Assembly: GCA_019119305.1 (NCBI GenBank)
Contig: DWXH01000032.1
Location: forward strand, 35,200 to 99,199
Direction of reading: 5' to 3'
Length of the DNA stretch: 64,000 nt
From: Candidatus Alistipes merdigallinarum
Lineage (GTDB): Bacteria; Bacteroidota; Bacteroidia; Bacteroidales; Rikenellaceae
The number at the start of each line of letters is the position of its first letter. Within the stretch, counting starts at the first letter, position 1. The position numbers and the translations under genes were made by a program. Of this stretch, positions 19,251 to 28,753 are shown piece after piece. The notes below the pieces were generated by a model. That model made no database searches, was not told the origin of the DNA, and worked only from the letters and a program-made list of their open reading frames with translations.

Positions 19251-19576
19251 TTGGCGAAATAAAAAGCGTTTTGTAGAATGGATTTCCGTGGTATTAAGGG
19301 TGATCTCGGTATGCAGGAGTGGAGTGTGTTGATATGTCATTAAAAATGTGCGAATCGTTGGATTCGGAGTGAAATTAAAATGACTTTGAAGTTTTGAGGG
19401 ACGGTATGGATGTATGGAGAAACCAAGGTTTTTCAGATCCATTTTACATAATGGATTCGATTTTATTGAATAAAGCAGTATCTTTATTGGCGAGTTTTGA
19501 AGAGCGGAGGTAGATGAAATAAAAAGATAGATTTGAATTTAACCGAAATATCTGTTGTCGTACGAAAAATCTGCTT
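19251..19576. other. Intergenic region upstream of the GH120 gene
   Basis: A+T-rich spacer without a convincing gene. It has TATCTTTA at 19479-19486, which resembles a -7 box, but the nearest TTG (19466-19468) is only 10 bp away, so no promoter is called. No strong inverted repeat is visible. Confidence 0.5.
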
Positions 19577-21502
19577 ATGAATATTTGTGCTAATCGAGTT
19601 GCTGTACGTAGTATTTTTGCAGCGTTGTGTTTTAGCCTTTTTTCGATCTCGTATGTCGATGCTAAAGAGTATCATGTTTCATTTGACGGAGACGACTCTG
19701 CTGAAGGAACATTTTCTGATCCGTTTCGTACGGTGTCGTGTGCCGCACGGATTGCTCAACCGGGAGATACGGTGACGGTCCATGAAGGCGTTTATCGGGA
19801 GTGGATCGATCCGGCCCGTGGCGGTGAAAGCGATGCGCTGCGAATTGTCTACCGTGCGGCAGAGGGGGAGCGGGTAGAGATCAAAGGATCCGAGATCGTT
19901 CCCGGAAAGTGGGAAAAAACGGAGACGAAAGGTGTATGGAAAGTCACTATCCCGAATACTTTTTTCGGCGATCACAATCCCTACAAAACCGTGGTTGAAG
20001 GAGATTGGTACGTGAACCCCGGCTGGCCGAGACATACCGGAGAGGTATTCTTGAATGGCGTGGCTTTATGCGAACAGCCCTCTTTGGAGCAGGTCATTCA
20101 TCCGGTTCCCGATTCGACGCTGGCAGATCCCGATCGAGCCCTTTATGCGTGGTGTTGCGGAAGCGATGAAGGGGTTACGACCATTTGGGCTAACTTTCAA
20201 CAGGAGAATCCCAATCGGGAGTTGGTGGAGATCTCCGTACGTCGGACCTGTTTCTATCCTTCGAAACCCGGTATCGACTACATTACGATAAGTGGATTCC
20301 GGTTCAGTCAGGCTGCGACGCAGTGGCCTGCCCCTACGGCTGAACAGATCGGAATGATCGCAACAAACTGGAATAAAGGTTGGATTATCGAAAATAATAT
20401 CATTCATGATTCGAAATGTGCGGGCATTACATTGGGTAAGGAGCGTTCGACCGGGCATAATGTGTGGTCGGCCAATCCGGTTTTCGACGGATCGTTACAC
20501 TATATCGAGGTGATATTCAAAACGCTGCGGAACGGTTGGAACAGAGAACATATCGGTTCGCATGTCGTGCGGAATAATACGATCTATGATTGTGGGCAGA
20601 GTGGAATTTGCGGAAGTATGGGGGCTGCATTCAGCCGGATTGTCGGAAATCACATTTACAATATCGCTTCGAACAAGCAGTTGAAAGGGCCCGAATTGGG
20701 CGGAATTAAGTTTCATGGAGCCATTGACGTGCTGATTCAGGGTAACCGGATCCACCATACCGAGAAAGGGCTGTTTCTCGATTGGATGACTCAGGGGACA
20801 CGGATTACCGGCAATCTGTTTTACGACAATGTGGTGGAAGATCTTTACATGGAGGTAAATCATGGCCCCTACATTGTGGATAACAATATTTTCGGTTCTC
20901 CTTTCAATTTATGGGATATGTCGGATGGCGGTGCGTTTGTGCATAATCTGTTTCTTGGGAAGATCCGGTTTCAGCCCGAACATAGCCGTTATACGCCCTA
21001 TCATCTGCCTCATTCGACACAGGTCGCCGGTATTTCGATCATCATAGGCGGTGACGACCGGTTCTATAATAATGTGTTTTTGCCCTCCCGTCTTGCGGAC
21101 GGTGAAAAAATAGCGGGAAGTTACGGGCTTGCAGATTATGTGAAGGCAGGTTATCCGGTAACGGCCGGAGGAAATGTATATTTTGCACCGGCACAGCCTT
21201 TCCCGGCCGATACGTTGGGTGTAGTAGAGAAATTACCGGGAAATGAGGTGAAAATAGAAGAGACGTCCGAAGGGGTGTTTATCGTGTTGCCCGATGTGGA
21301 AATCCCGGCGGCGGGGGCAGGTGAAGTAACGGGTGCGCAGTTGGGCATGACCGTGTTGGCCAAGACCGGATATGAAAATCCCGACGGTTCGGCAGTTGTT
21401 TTCGATACCGATTATTTCGGACAGGAGCGTTCCGAAAATTCCGTCCTGCCCGGACCTTTTGTCGAGTGGAGCCGAGAGAGCGGAAGATGTAAAATTTGGT
21501 AG
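19577..21502 (+). CDS. Secreted GH120-type beta-xylosidase-like parallel beta-helix protein
   Basis: The 641-residue protein has a signal peptide (hydrophobic SIFAALCFSLFSISYVDA, about residues 12-29), so it is periplasmic or surface-located. From residue 30 it follows the GH120 family closely, with EGTFSDPFRTVSCAARIAQP, VHEGVYREWIDPARGG, IPNTFFGDHNPYKTVVEGDW and ISGFRFSQAATQWPAPTAEQ. The two residues assigned as nucleophile and acid/base in the characterised family member XylC appear as Asp402 in GLFLDWMTQGTR and Glu426 in YMEVNHGPY. GH120 enzymes release xylose from xylo-oligosaccharides. The substrate here is inferred from the family. No transporter or SusC/D genes are adjacent, so it is not part of a local polysaccharide locus. 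Confidence 0.85.
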   Translation: MNICANRVAVRSIFAALCFSLFSISYVDAKEYHVSFDGDDSAEGTFSDPFRTVSCAARIAQPGDTVTVHEGVYREWIDPARGGESDALRIVYRAAEGERVEIKGSEIVPGKWEKTETKGVWKVTIPNTFFGDHNPYKTVVEGDWYVNPGWPRHTGEVFLNGVALCEQPSLEQVIHPVPDSTLADPDRALYAWCCGSDEGVTTIWANFQQENPNRELVEISVRRTCFYPSKPGIDYITISGFRFSQAATQWPAPTAEQIGMIATNWNKGWIIENNIIHDSKCAGITLGKERSTGHNVWSANPVFDGSLHYIEVIFKTLRNGWNREHIGSHVVRNNTIYDCGQSGICGSMGAAFSRIVGNHIYNIASNKQLKGPELGGIKFHGAIDVLIQGNRIHHTEKGLFLDWMTQGTRITGNLFYDNVVEDLYMEVNHGPYIVDNNIFGSPFNLWDMSDGGAFVHNLFLGKIRFQPEHSRYTPYHLPHSTQVAGISIIIGGDDRFYNNVFLPSRLADGEKIAGSYGLADYVKAGYPVTAGGNVYFAPAQPFPADTLGVVEKLPGNEVKIEETSEGVFIVLPDVEIPAAGAGEVTGAQLGMTVLAKTGYENPDGSAVVFDTDYFGQERSENSVLPGPFVEWSRESGRCKIW

Positions 21503-21724
21503 GCCGTACGCAATATTCTTCTGCTTTGGTGGTTATATTGTATATCGTATAGAGGTTTTCAGACGATTTGCCACCTGCTCGTTCGGAGTGTCAGAAAAAG
21601 ATTTGTCGGTAAAAAACAGACAGAGACGCGAGAACGGTTTGCAGTCGTTTTTCCCGACGAGGTGTATCTCGGTAAAATGATACGGATTGAAAAGTAAATT
21701 TAACAGGATCGCGTGTTGCAGAAC
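21503..21724. other. Spacer between the GH120 gene and the eno promoter
   Basis: About 220 bp with no supportable gene on either strand. I see no strong terminator hairpin after the GH120 gene. The eno promoter starts at 21725. Confidence 0.5.
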
Positions 21725-21755
21725 TTGTTTAATCCGATGCAATGCACTATCTTTG
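21725..21755 (+). promoter_or_regulatory. Promoter of eno
   Basis: TTG (21725-21727) and TATCTTTG (21748-21755) are 20 bp apart, a full match to the Bacteroidota consensus. The leader to the eno start would be about 120 nt. Confidence 0.85.
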
Positions 21756-21859
21756 TGGCGTTTTTCGAAACGCCCTTTTCCCGTACCGGACGGCGGTGCC
21801 TGAAAACGGCCGTTGGTACGCAAGTAAAAATAAGGTAAAAACAAACGAACTGATTATAA

Positions 21860-23185
<1,326 letters not shown>

Positions 23186-23223
23186 TCGAACGGACGGCTG
23201 TAACGGTCGTTCGGTTCTTTACA

Positions 23224-23265
23224 ATAAGCAGGGGTTGCCGATCGGCAACCCCTGCTTATGTTTTA
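23224..23265 (+). terminator. Terminator between eno and slyD
   Basis: A perfect 18-bp inverted repeat with left arm ATAAGCAGGGGTTGCCGA (23224-23241) and its exact complement at 23242-23259 is followed by GTTTTAT on the plus strand. A second, weaker stem (CGAACGGAC with GTCGTTCG) lies just before it at about 23187-23212. It separates convergent genes and may act in both directions. Confidence 0.85.
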
Positions 23266-23281
23266 TCGTGTGCTTACGTGA

Positions 23282-23830
23282 TTAGTTGCAACCGCAACCG
23301 GAGTGGTCATGACCGCATCCGTCGTCGCAATTTCCGTCGCATCCGCAGTCGCAACCGCCCGTGTGTCCCATCATCATGTCTTCCGGACGGGCATCGCGTA
23401 CCTCTACGATCGTCCCTTTGAATTCGAGAGCCTTACCGGCCATCGGGTGGTTGAAGTCCATCGTAACGCTCTGATCGCCTACGGCTTTAATTGTTCCGAC
23501 CATACGGTTTCCCTGGTTGTCGCTCATGGGAAGCTGATTTCCGACTTCGAGCATGCCGTCCTCGATTTTGCCGTCGATCATGAATACCTCTTTCGGAAGA
23601 TCGATAACGGCTTCAGGCATAACTTCGCCGTACGCTTCTGCTGCTTCAAGCCGAAATGCGAACGGGTCGCCCGGTTGGAGTCCGGCAAGGTGTGATTCGA
23701 ATGCGGGGAGCAAAAAGCCGCTTCCGAATACGAACTGGAGCGGACGTTCTGCGGGTACGGTTTCGACGATCGATCCGTCGACTTTCAGCTCATAGCTAAG
23801 ACCTACAAATTTTTTTTCTTCGATTTTCAT
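23282..23830 (-). CDS. slyD: FKBP-type prolyl isomerase, SlyD family
   Basis: SlyD-type proteins combine peptidyl-prolyl isomerase activity with an insert-in-flap chaperone domain and metal binding. The 182 residues show FGSGFLLPAFESHLAGLQPG near residues 35-54, AYGE, and TMDFNHPMAGKALEF near residues 123-137. A Cys/His/Asp-rich tail (GGCDCGCDGNCDDGCGHDHS) resembles the nickel-binding tail of E. coli SlyD. It starts 29 bp after the gcvP stop on the same strand, so cotranscription is possible. Confidence 0.93.
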   Translation of the reverse strand: MKIEEKKFVGLSYELKVDGSIVETVPAERPLQFVFGSGFLLPAFESHLAGLQPGDPFAFRLEAAEAYGEVMPEAVIDLPKEVFMIDGKIEDGMLEVGNQLPMSDNQGNRMVGTIKAVGDQSVTMDFNHPMAGKALEFKGTIVEVRDARPEDMMMGHTGGCDCGCDGNCDDGCGHDHSGCGCN

Positions 23831-23859
23831 GTTGTCGTTTTATTGAGTAAAATGTATTT

Positions 23860-26718
23860 CTATTTATCTGAATCCGGATTCGGCCATACGCAACAGAAGT
23901 GGCGGTCGCCATATCCGTTGTCGATCCGGCTGACGTACGGGAAGAACTTGTTCTCTGCGATCCATCCTGCAGGGAAGGCAGCGGTTTGACGGGAGTAGGG
24001 GTGTGCCCATTCGTCCGAACAACACTCTTCGGCCGTATGCGGAGCCATTTTTACGGGATTGTCCTCCCGGTCCATTGCTCCGTCGCGGATTGCTTCGCAC
24101 TCGCGTTTGATGTGGATGAGCGCCTCAATGAAGCGGTCGATCTCTTCTTTCGGCTCGCTTTCCGTCGGCTCGATCATCAACGTCTCGTGTACGGGGAAAG
24201 AGAGTGTCGGGGCATGGAAACCGTAATCCATCAACCTGCGTGCGATATCTGCACACTCTATGCCGTACTCTTTGCGGAAATGCCGCAGATCGAGAATCAT
24301 CTCGTGCCCGACACGACCCGTTTCACCGGTGTATAGTACGGAAAACTCTTTCTTAAGAGCTGCGGCCATATAATTGGCATGAACGATGGCCGTCTCGGAG
24401 GCCTTGCGCAATCCCTGCGCCCCCAGCATGCAGATATATCCGTAGGTGATTGGTAGCAGCAGCGCATTCCCGAACGGAGCCCCGGCTACGGCCGTAATGC
24501 CGTTGTCGCCTCCGGTTTGGACAACTGCGTGGCCCGGTAGGAATTCGGCTAAATGTTTCGCTGCGCAGATCGGTCCCACGCCGGGTCCCCCGCCACCGTG
24601 CGGCATGGCGAAGGTTTTATGCAGATTCAGGTGGCAGATGTCGGCACCGATGTATCCCGGCTGGGTCAATCCCACTTGGGCGTTCATGTTGGCTCCGTCC
24701 ATGTAGACCTGTCCTCCGTTGTCGTGGATGATTTCGACGATATCGCGGATGCGGCTCTCGAATACCCCATGAGTCGACGGGTAGGTAATCATCAGACAGC
24801 ACAGCTCTTCTGCATATTGTTCGGCTTGCCGTTTCAGATCCTCTATGTCGATATTGCCTGATTCGTCACAGGCAACCGTTACGGTTCGCATTCCTGCCAT
24901 CACGGCAGAAGCCGGATTGGTCCCGTGTGCCGAGGCGGGAATCAGAACGACATTGCGATATCCCTGTCCTTTGCTTTGATAATAGGCCCGTATGACCATC
25001 AGGCCGGAATACTCACCGTTGGCTCCTGAGTTGGGTTGCAGCGAGACGGTATCGAATCCGGTGATTGCGGCCAAATCGTGGCAAATCCGGTCGATCAACT
25101 CCGTGTAGCCGGTCCGTTGTTCGGCGGGGACGAAGGGGTGTATATCCGTGAATCCGGCCAGGCTCAATGCCATCATCGTAACGGCGGAGTTGAGTTTCAT
25201 TGTGCAGGAGCCGAGCGGGATCATACTTTGGGTCAGCGACAGATCGCGGCGCTCCAACTTTTTGATATAACGCATCAGCGCGGTCTCGCTGCGGTATTTG
25301 CGGAAGATGGGATCGGTCAGATAGGGAGTCGTCCGAACTAAATTTTTCGGATAGGCTGCCGTCTCTTCGATTTTTTTCAGCGTAACCGCTTTCTTCCCGA
25401 TGGCTTTGGCAAATATGGCTATGATGTCGTTTGTTTCTTCGAGACTTGAGAGCTCGTCGAACGAGATCCTTACGCGATTTTGGTCGGGATAGCAGAAATT
25501 CAACTGTTGTTCGAGGGCTAATGTCCTGACTTTTTCGGAGTCTGCCTCAAGTTCGATTGTGTCGAAAAAGAGCGAATCTGTTGTTTCGAATCCCAGCTTT
25601 TTGAGTGCTTCTGCCGCAGCGGCCGCATGGTTGTGTGCATGCATGGCGATCCGACGGAGCCCTTCTGCCCCGTGGTATAGGGTATAGAACGCGACCATTA
25701 TGGCCGGAAGTGCTTGTGCAGTGCAGATGTTTGAGGTGGCCCGTTCCCGTTTGATGTGTTGTTCCCGTGTCTGAAGGGCCATTCGCAACGCCCGGTTTCC
25801 AAGCCGGTCGACCGATACGCCGATGATGCGGCCCGGCATGTTGCGTTTGAATTTTTCCCGGGTGGCGAGAAATGCGGCATGCGGACCTCCGAATCCCAGC
25901 GGGGTACCGAACCGCTGGGTCGATCCAACGGCAATATCGGCTCCCCATGCGCCCGGCTCTTTAAGTAGAGCAAGGCTCAACGGATCGACCACTGCTGTAA
26001 CGAGGACTGAACGGCTGTGGGCGGCTGCGGCAAAGTCGTCATAATCGCGGAGCCCTCCGTTGGCGGCAGGGAATTGTACGATCGCTCCGAATTCACGTCC
26101 TGAAAATTCATAGGTTTCGAAGTTGTCGCATACGATTTCAATCCCTTTCGGTTCACTCCGGGTAAGCAGCAGATCGAGCGTCTGCGGAAAGATATTTTCA
26201 TCGACGAACAGGATGTTGCGTTTTTCGTATTGTTCGTCGTGCGGACGCAACGAGTGCATCATCAGCATGGCTTCGGCCGCGGCGGTAGCTTCATCGAGCA
26301 GCGAGCAGTTGCACACCTCCATCCCGGTCAGCTCTGCCATGGCGGTCTGGAAGATCAGCAGCGCTTCCATCCGTCCCTGTGAGATTTCTGCCTGATAAGG
26401 GGTGTATGATGTATACCACGAAGGGTTCTCGAGAACGTTGCGGGTGATTACCGCCGGGACAGCCGTCCGGTAGTAACCCATACCGATCAGGCTTCTGAAT
26501 ATCCTGTTTTTGTCGGCAATCCGTCGGATGTGTTCGGCGAACTCCGCTTCACTCATTCCCGTTTCGGGTAGATCCGGTATTTTTTTTATTCGGATGGAGT
26601 GGGGGATGACTTGTGTTATCAGCTCATCGACGCTGGAAACTCCGATCACGGAGAGCATCTCGGCCAGTGCGAGTTCGTCTGTTCCGAGATGACGATTGAT
26701 GAATTGGTCCTGAGACAT
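23860..26718 (-). CDS. gcvP: Glycine dehydrogenase (decarboxylating), P-protein
   Basis: The P-protein decarboxylates glycine with PLP and passes the aminomethyl group to lipoylated GcvH. The 952-residue protein is the single-chain form with both halves. The PLP lysine lies in NLHKTFAMPHGGGGPGVGPI, with SCTMKLNSAVTM before it. I chose ATG 26718 (MSQDQFINRHLG) because it matches the family N-terminus. The longer frame starts at a TTG and overlaps the promoter at 26742-26773. gcvH and gcvT are not nearby. Confidence 0.96.
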   Translation of the reverse strand: MSQDQFINRHLGTDELALAEMLSVIGVSSVDELITQVIPHSIRIKKIPDLPETGMSEAEFAEHIRRIADKNRIFRSLIGMGYYRTAVPAVITRNVLENPSWYTSYTPYQAEISQGRMEALLIFQTAMAELTGMEVCNCSLLDEATAAAEAMLMMHSLRPHDEQYEKRNILFVDENIFPQTLDLLLTRSEPKGIEIVCDNFETYEFSGREFGAIVQFPAANGGLRDYDDFAAAAHSRSVLVTAVVDPLSLALLKEPGAWGADIAVGSTQRFGTPLGFGGPHAAFLATREKFKRNMPGRIIGVSVDRLGNRALRMALQTREQHIKRERATSNICTAQALPAIMVAFYTLYHGAEGLRRIAMHAHNHAAAAAEALKKLGFETTDSLFFDTIELEADSEKVRTLALEQQLNFCYPDQNRVRISFDELSSLEETNDIIAIFAKAIGKKAVTLKKIEETAAYPKNLVRTTPYLTDPIFRKYRSETALMRYIKKLERRDLSLTQSMIPLGSCTMKLNSAVTMMALSLAGFTDIHPFVPAEQRTGYTELIDRICHDLAAITGFDTVSLQPNSGANGEYSGLMVIRAYYQSKGQGYRNVVLIPASAHGTNPASAVMAGMRTVTVACDESGNIDIEDLKRQAEQYAEELCCLMITYPSTHGVFESRIRDIVEIIHDNGGQVYMDGANMNAQVGLTQPGYIGADICHLNLHKTFAMPHGGGGPGVGPICAAKHLAEFLPGHAVVQTGGDNGITAVAGAPFGNALLLPITYGYICMLGAQGLRKASETAIVHANYMAAALKKEFSVLYTGETGRVGHEMILDLRHFRKEYGIECADIARRLMDYGFHAPTLSFPVHETLMIEPTESEPKEEIDRFIEALIHIKRECEAIRDGAMDREDNPVKMAPHTAEECCSDEWAHPYSRQTAAFPAGWIAENKFFPYVSRIDNGYGDRHFCCVWPNPDSDK

Positions 26719-26741
26719 ACGTATAGGATTGAAATAACGGA

Positions 26742-26773
26742 CAAAAGTAACAATATGGGAGGAAATAATACAA
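26742..26773 (-). promoter_or_regulatory. Promoter of gcvP
   Basis: On the minus strand TTG (26773-26771) and TACTTTTG (26749-26742) are 21 bp apart, matching the phylum consensus. It lies 24 bp upstream of the chosen gcvP start and rules out the longer reading frame. Confidence 0.8.
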
Positions 26774-26842
26774 GCCAAATCCTCCTACGTCTCGTGAAGT
26801 TTTGAATATTTTATAAACAATTTCGAACGAGACGGGAGGAAA

Positions 26843-26862
26843 AACGGTTTTATCTCTCCGTT
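26843..26862 (-). terminator. Weak terminator after the nucleoside kinase gene
   Basis: On the minus strand AACGG and CCGTT form a 5-bp stem with a 10-nt loop, followed by TTTCC. It lies 7 bp beyond the kinase stop. The stem is short, so termination would be weak. Confidence 0.4.
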
Positions 26863-26868
26863 ATCCGG

Positions 26869-28548
26869 TTAATATTCGAAAGCGCTGCCTCCGATAAATT
26901 CACGCAGGATAGATGTCGGGGGAATCTCCGTACCATCCATCGCGGTGAACAGATCGAGGAATTTGAGCAGTCTGCGGGCTTCACCGAATTCGTGGGTTGT
27001 GTCGGGTACCTCACGCAACAACGGACGGACATAATCTTTTAGAACGGCCAACTCGTAGAATAGCGAAGAGTTGAAGATCATATCGGCCTGTTCCTGATTG
27101 GGGAATATGTGTTTGTCCTCACCCCGTCGGACACTCTCCCAACGGCGCAGTGTGTCGGTCGCGTTGTTGCCGCGTGTGCGGTAGTCCCGCACGATGCGCC
27201 GAATCAGCCGGTTGTCGGTCGTTGCGACGCGATTCAGGTTGTCGACCGAAATAGAGGTCAATGCCGAAACATAGATCTTGAATTTCATATCGGCTTCGAT
27301 CTGCGGGGTCAGTTTCGGATTGAGCCCGTGAATACCCTCGATTACCAAAACCGAATTGCTTTTCATTTTCAATTTTTGTCCGGGAAATTCCCGTTTCCCC
27401 GAGATGAAATTGTAACGGGGCATATCGATCTCTTCGCCTTGCAGGAGCCTATTCAGGTGATCGTTGAACATCGGGACATCGATTGCTTCGAGTGCCTCGA
27501 AATCGTATTCCCCGTTTTCGTCGCGCGGAGTCTTTTCCCGATCGATAAAGTAGTCGTCCAGTGAGATCAGGACAGGGTCCAGTCCCCATATACTCAACTG
27601 GATGCCTAATCGTTTGGCAAAAGTCGTTTTGCCGCTTGAGGATGGCCCCGAGATCAGAACGATTTTCGCTTTCCCCTGTTTGTGCCGTTCGGCGATGTGG
27701 TCGGCAATATAACCGATGCTCTTTTCGTGCAGTGATTCGGCGATTCGGAGTAATTCACCTCCCTTGTGGTCGAGTATTTTTTCGTTGAGGGCACCGATGT
27801 ATGCGACTCCGATGATCTCCACCCAGCGGTTGTATTCGTTGAAGATCTCGAACATCTTGTTTTGTGGGACCTCCTCTTCGATGCGGCTGGGGTTGGCTCG
27901 TTGAGGTGTGGCGATGCGGAAGCCTTTATAATATTTATGTATGTCGAACATGTGGATGTAACCGGTCGATACGGTGAGAACCCCGTAAAAATATCCGATC
28001 ACGTCGGCCATATTATATATCGATACGTAGAGATGAGGACGGGTCTCCAATAGTGTCAGTTTGTCGATGAGCCGATTTTTTTTGAGTGTTTCTATCGCTT
28101 CGTCGAAAGTGATTCTTTCCCGGACGATTGGGATATTCTGGTCGATGATGGTTTCCATTCGATCCCGTATGTGATCCAACTCTTGTCCCGAAATGTTTTC
28201 CATTCCTTCGATTTCGCAATAGAACCCTTTGGCTACGGCGTGTTTGATGTGGAGCTGCCGGTCTGGATACAGGTCGTGAACCGCTTTATACAGGATAAAA
28301 AAAAGTGTACGTTGGTATACCCGTAGGCCTTCGAAGTGTGTGATATCGATAAAACGCAACGTGAGCGGGGTATATATTCTGAAATTCAACTCCCTCAATC
28401 GATTGTTTACATAGCAGGCTAACAAAGGTGTGTTGGAATCGGTTGAAATCGACAGCATATCCGCAACTTGCATGAGGGAGGTCCCTTGTTGAACGAACAG
28501 ACTGCTGTTTGTGTTTTCGCAATATATTTTTACGGTTTCTGTATTCAT
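26869..28548 (-). CDS. Nucleoside (uridine) kinase with N-terminal TGS and SAD-like domains
   Basis: The 559-residue protein combines three parts. The N-terminal 60 residues resemble a TGS domain. The middle (about 60-250) resembles the second additional domain of threonyl-tRNA synthetases, with HAVAKGFYCEIEG. A C-terminal uridine kinase/phosphoribulokinase domain has its P-loop GPSSSGKTT near residue 300, then SLDDYFIDREKTPRDENGEY and EGIHGLNPKL. Phosphorylation of a nucleoside such as uridine is the family expectation, and the role of the synthetase-like part is unknown. Such fusions are common in Bacteroidales. It is divergent from rpsA, with its own promoter. Confidence 0.88.
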   Translation of the reverse strand: MNTETVKIYCENTNSSLFVQQGTSLMQVADMLSISTDSNTPLLACYVNNRLRELNFRIYTPLTLRFIDITHFEGLRVYQRTLFFILYKAVHDLYPDRQLHIKHAVAKGFYCEIEGMENISGQELDHIRDRMETIIDQNIPIVRERITFDEAIETLKKNRLIDKLTLLETRPHLYVSIYNMADVIGYFYGVLTVSTGYIHMFDIHKYYKGFRIATPQRANPSRIEEEVPQNKMFEIFNEYNRWVEIIGVAYIGALNEKILDHKGGELLRIAESLHEKSIGYIADHIAERHKQGKAKIVLISGPSSSGKTTFAKRLGIQLSIWGLDPVLISLDDYFIDREKTPRDENGEYDFEALEAIDVPMFNDHLNRLLQGEEIDMPRYNFISGKREFPGQKLKMKSNSVLVIEGIHGLNPKLTPQIEADMKFKIYVSALTSISVDNLNRVATTDNRLIRRIVRDYRTRGNNATDTLRRWESVRRGEDKHIFPNQEQADMIFNSSLFYELAVLKDYVRPLLREVPDTTHEFGEARRLLKFLDLFTAMDGTEIPPTSILREFIGGSAFEY

Positions 28549-28603
28549 AATTCGTTGATTTATATTGTGTTATTTGATTGTTTTTGCGTTTTTTCCTTCC
28601 ATA

Positions 28604-28634
28604 TAAAGATACGTTTTATTCATGAGAATCCCAA
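28604..28634 (-). promoter_or_regulatory. Promoter of the nucleoside kinase gene
   Basis: On the minus strand TTG (28634-28632) is followed after 20 bp by TATCTTTA (28611-28604), one mismatch from the -7 consensus. It is 56 bp upstream of the kinase ATG. Confidence 0.7.
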
Positions 28635-28672
28635 GCGGACGATGTTTTTATCCGAATAAAACCGTGTCGTTT

Positions 28673-28703
28673 TTGGTTAATCGTTGATAAATCATTATCT
28701 TTG
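28673..28703 (+). promoter_or_regulatory. Promoter of rpsA
   Basis: TTG (28673-28675) and TATCTTTG (28696-28703) are 20 bp apart, a full consensus match. It is divergent from the kinase promoter, with the two -33 elements about 40 bp apart. Confidence 0.85.
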
Positions 28704-28753
28704 CCCCGTTTTGCTGAGATACGGATGGGTATATTGGCAAAATTCTATAAATA

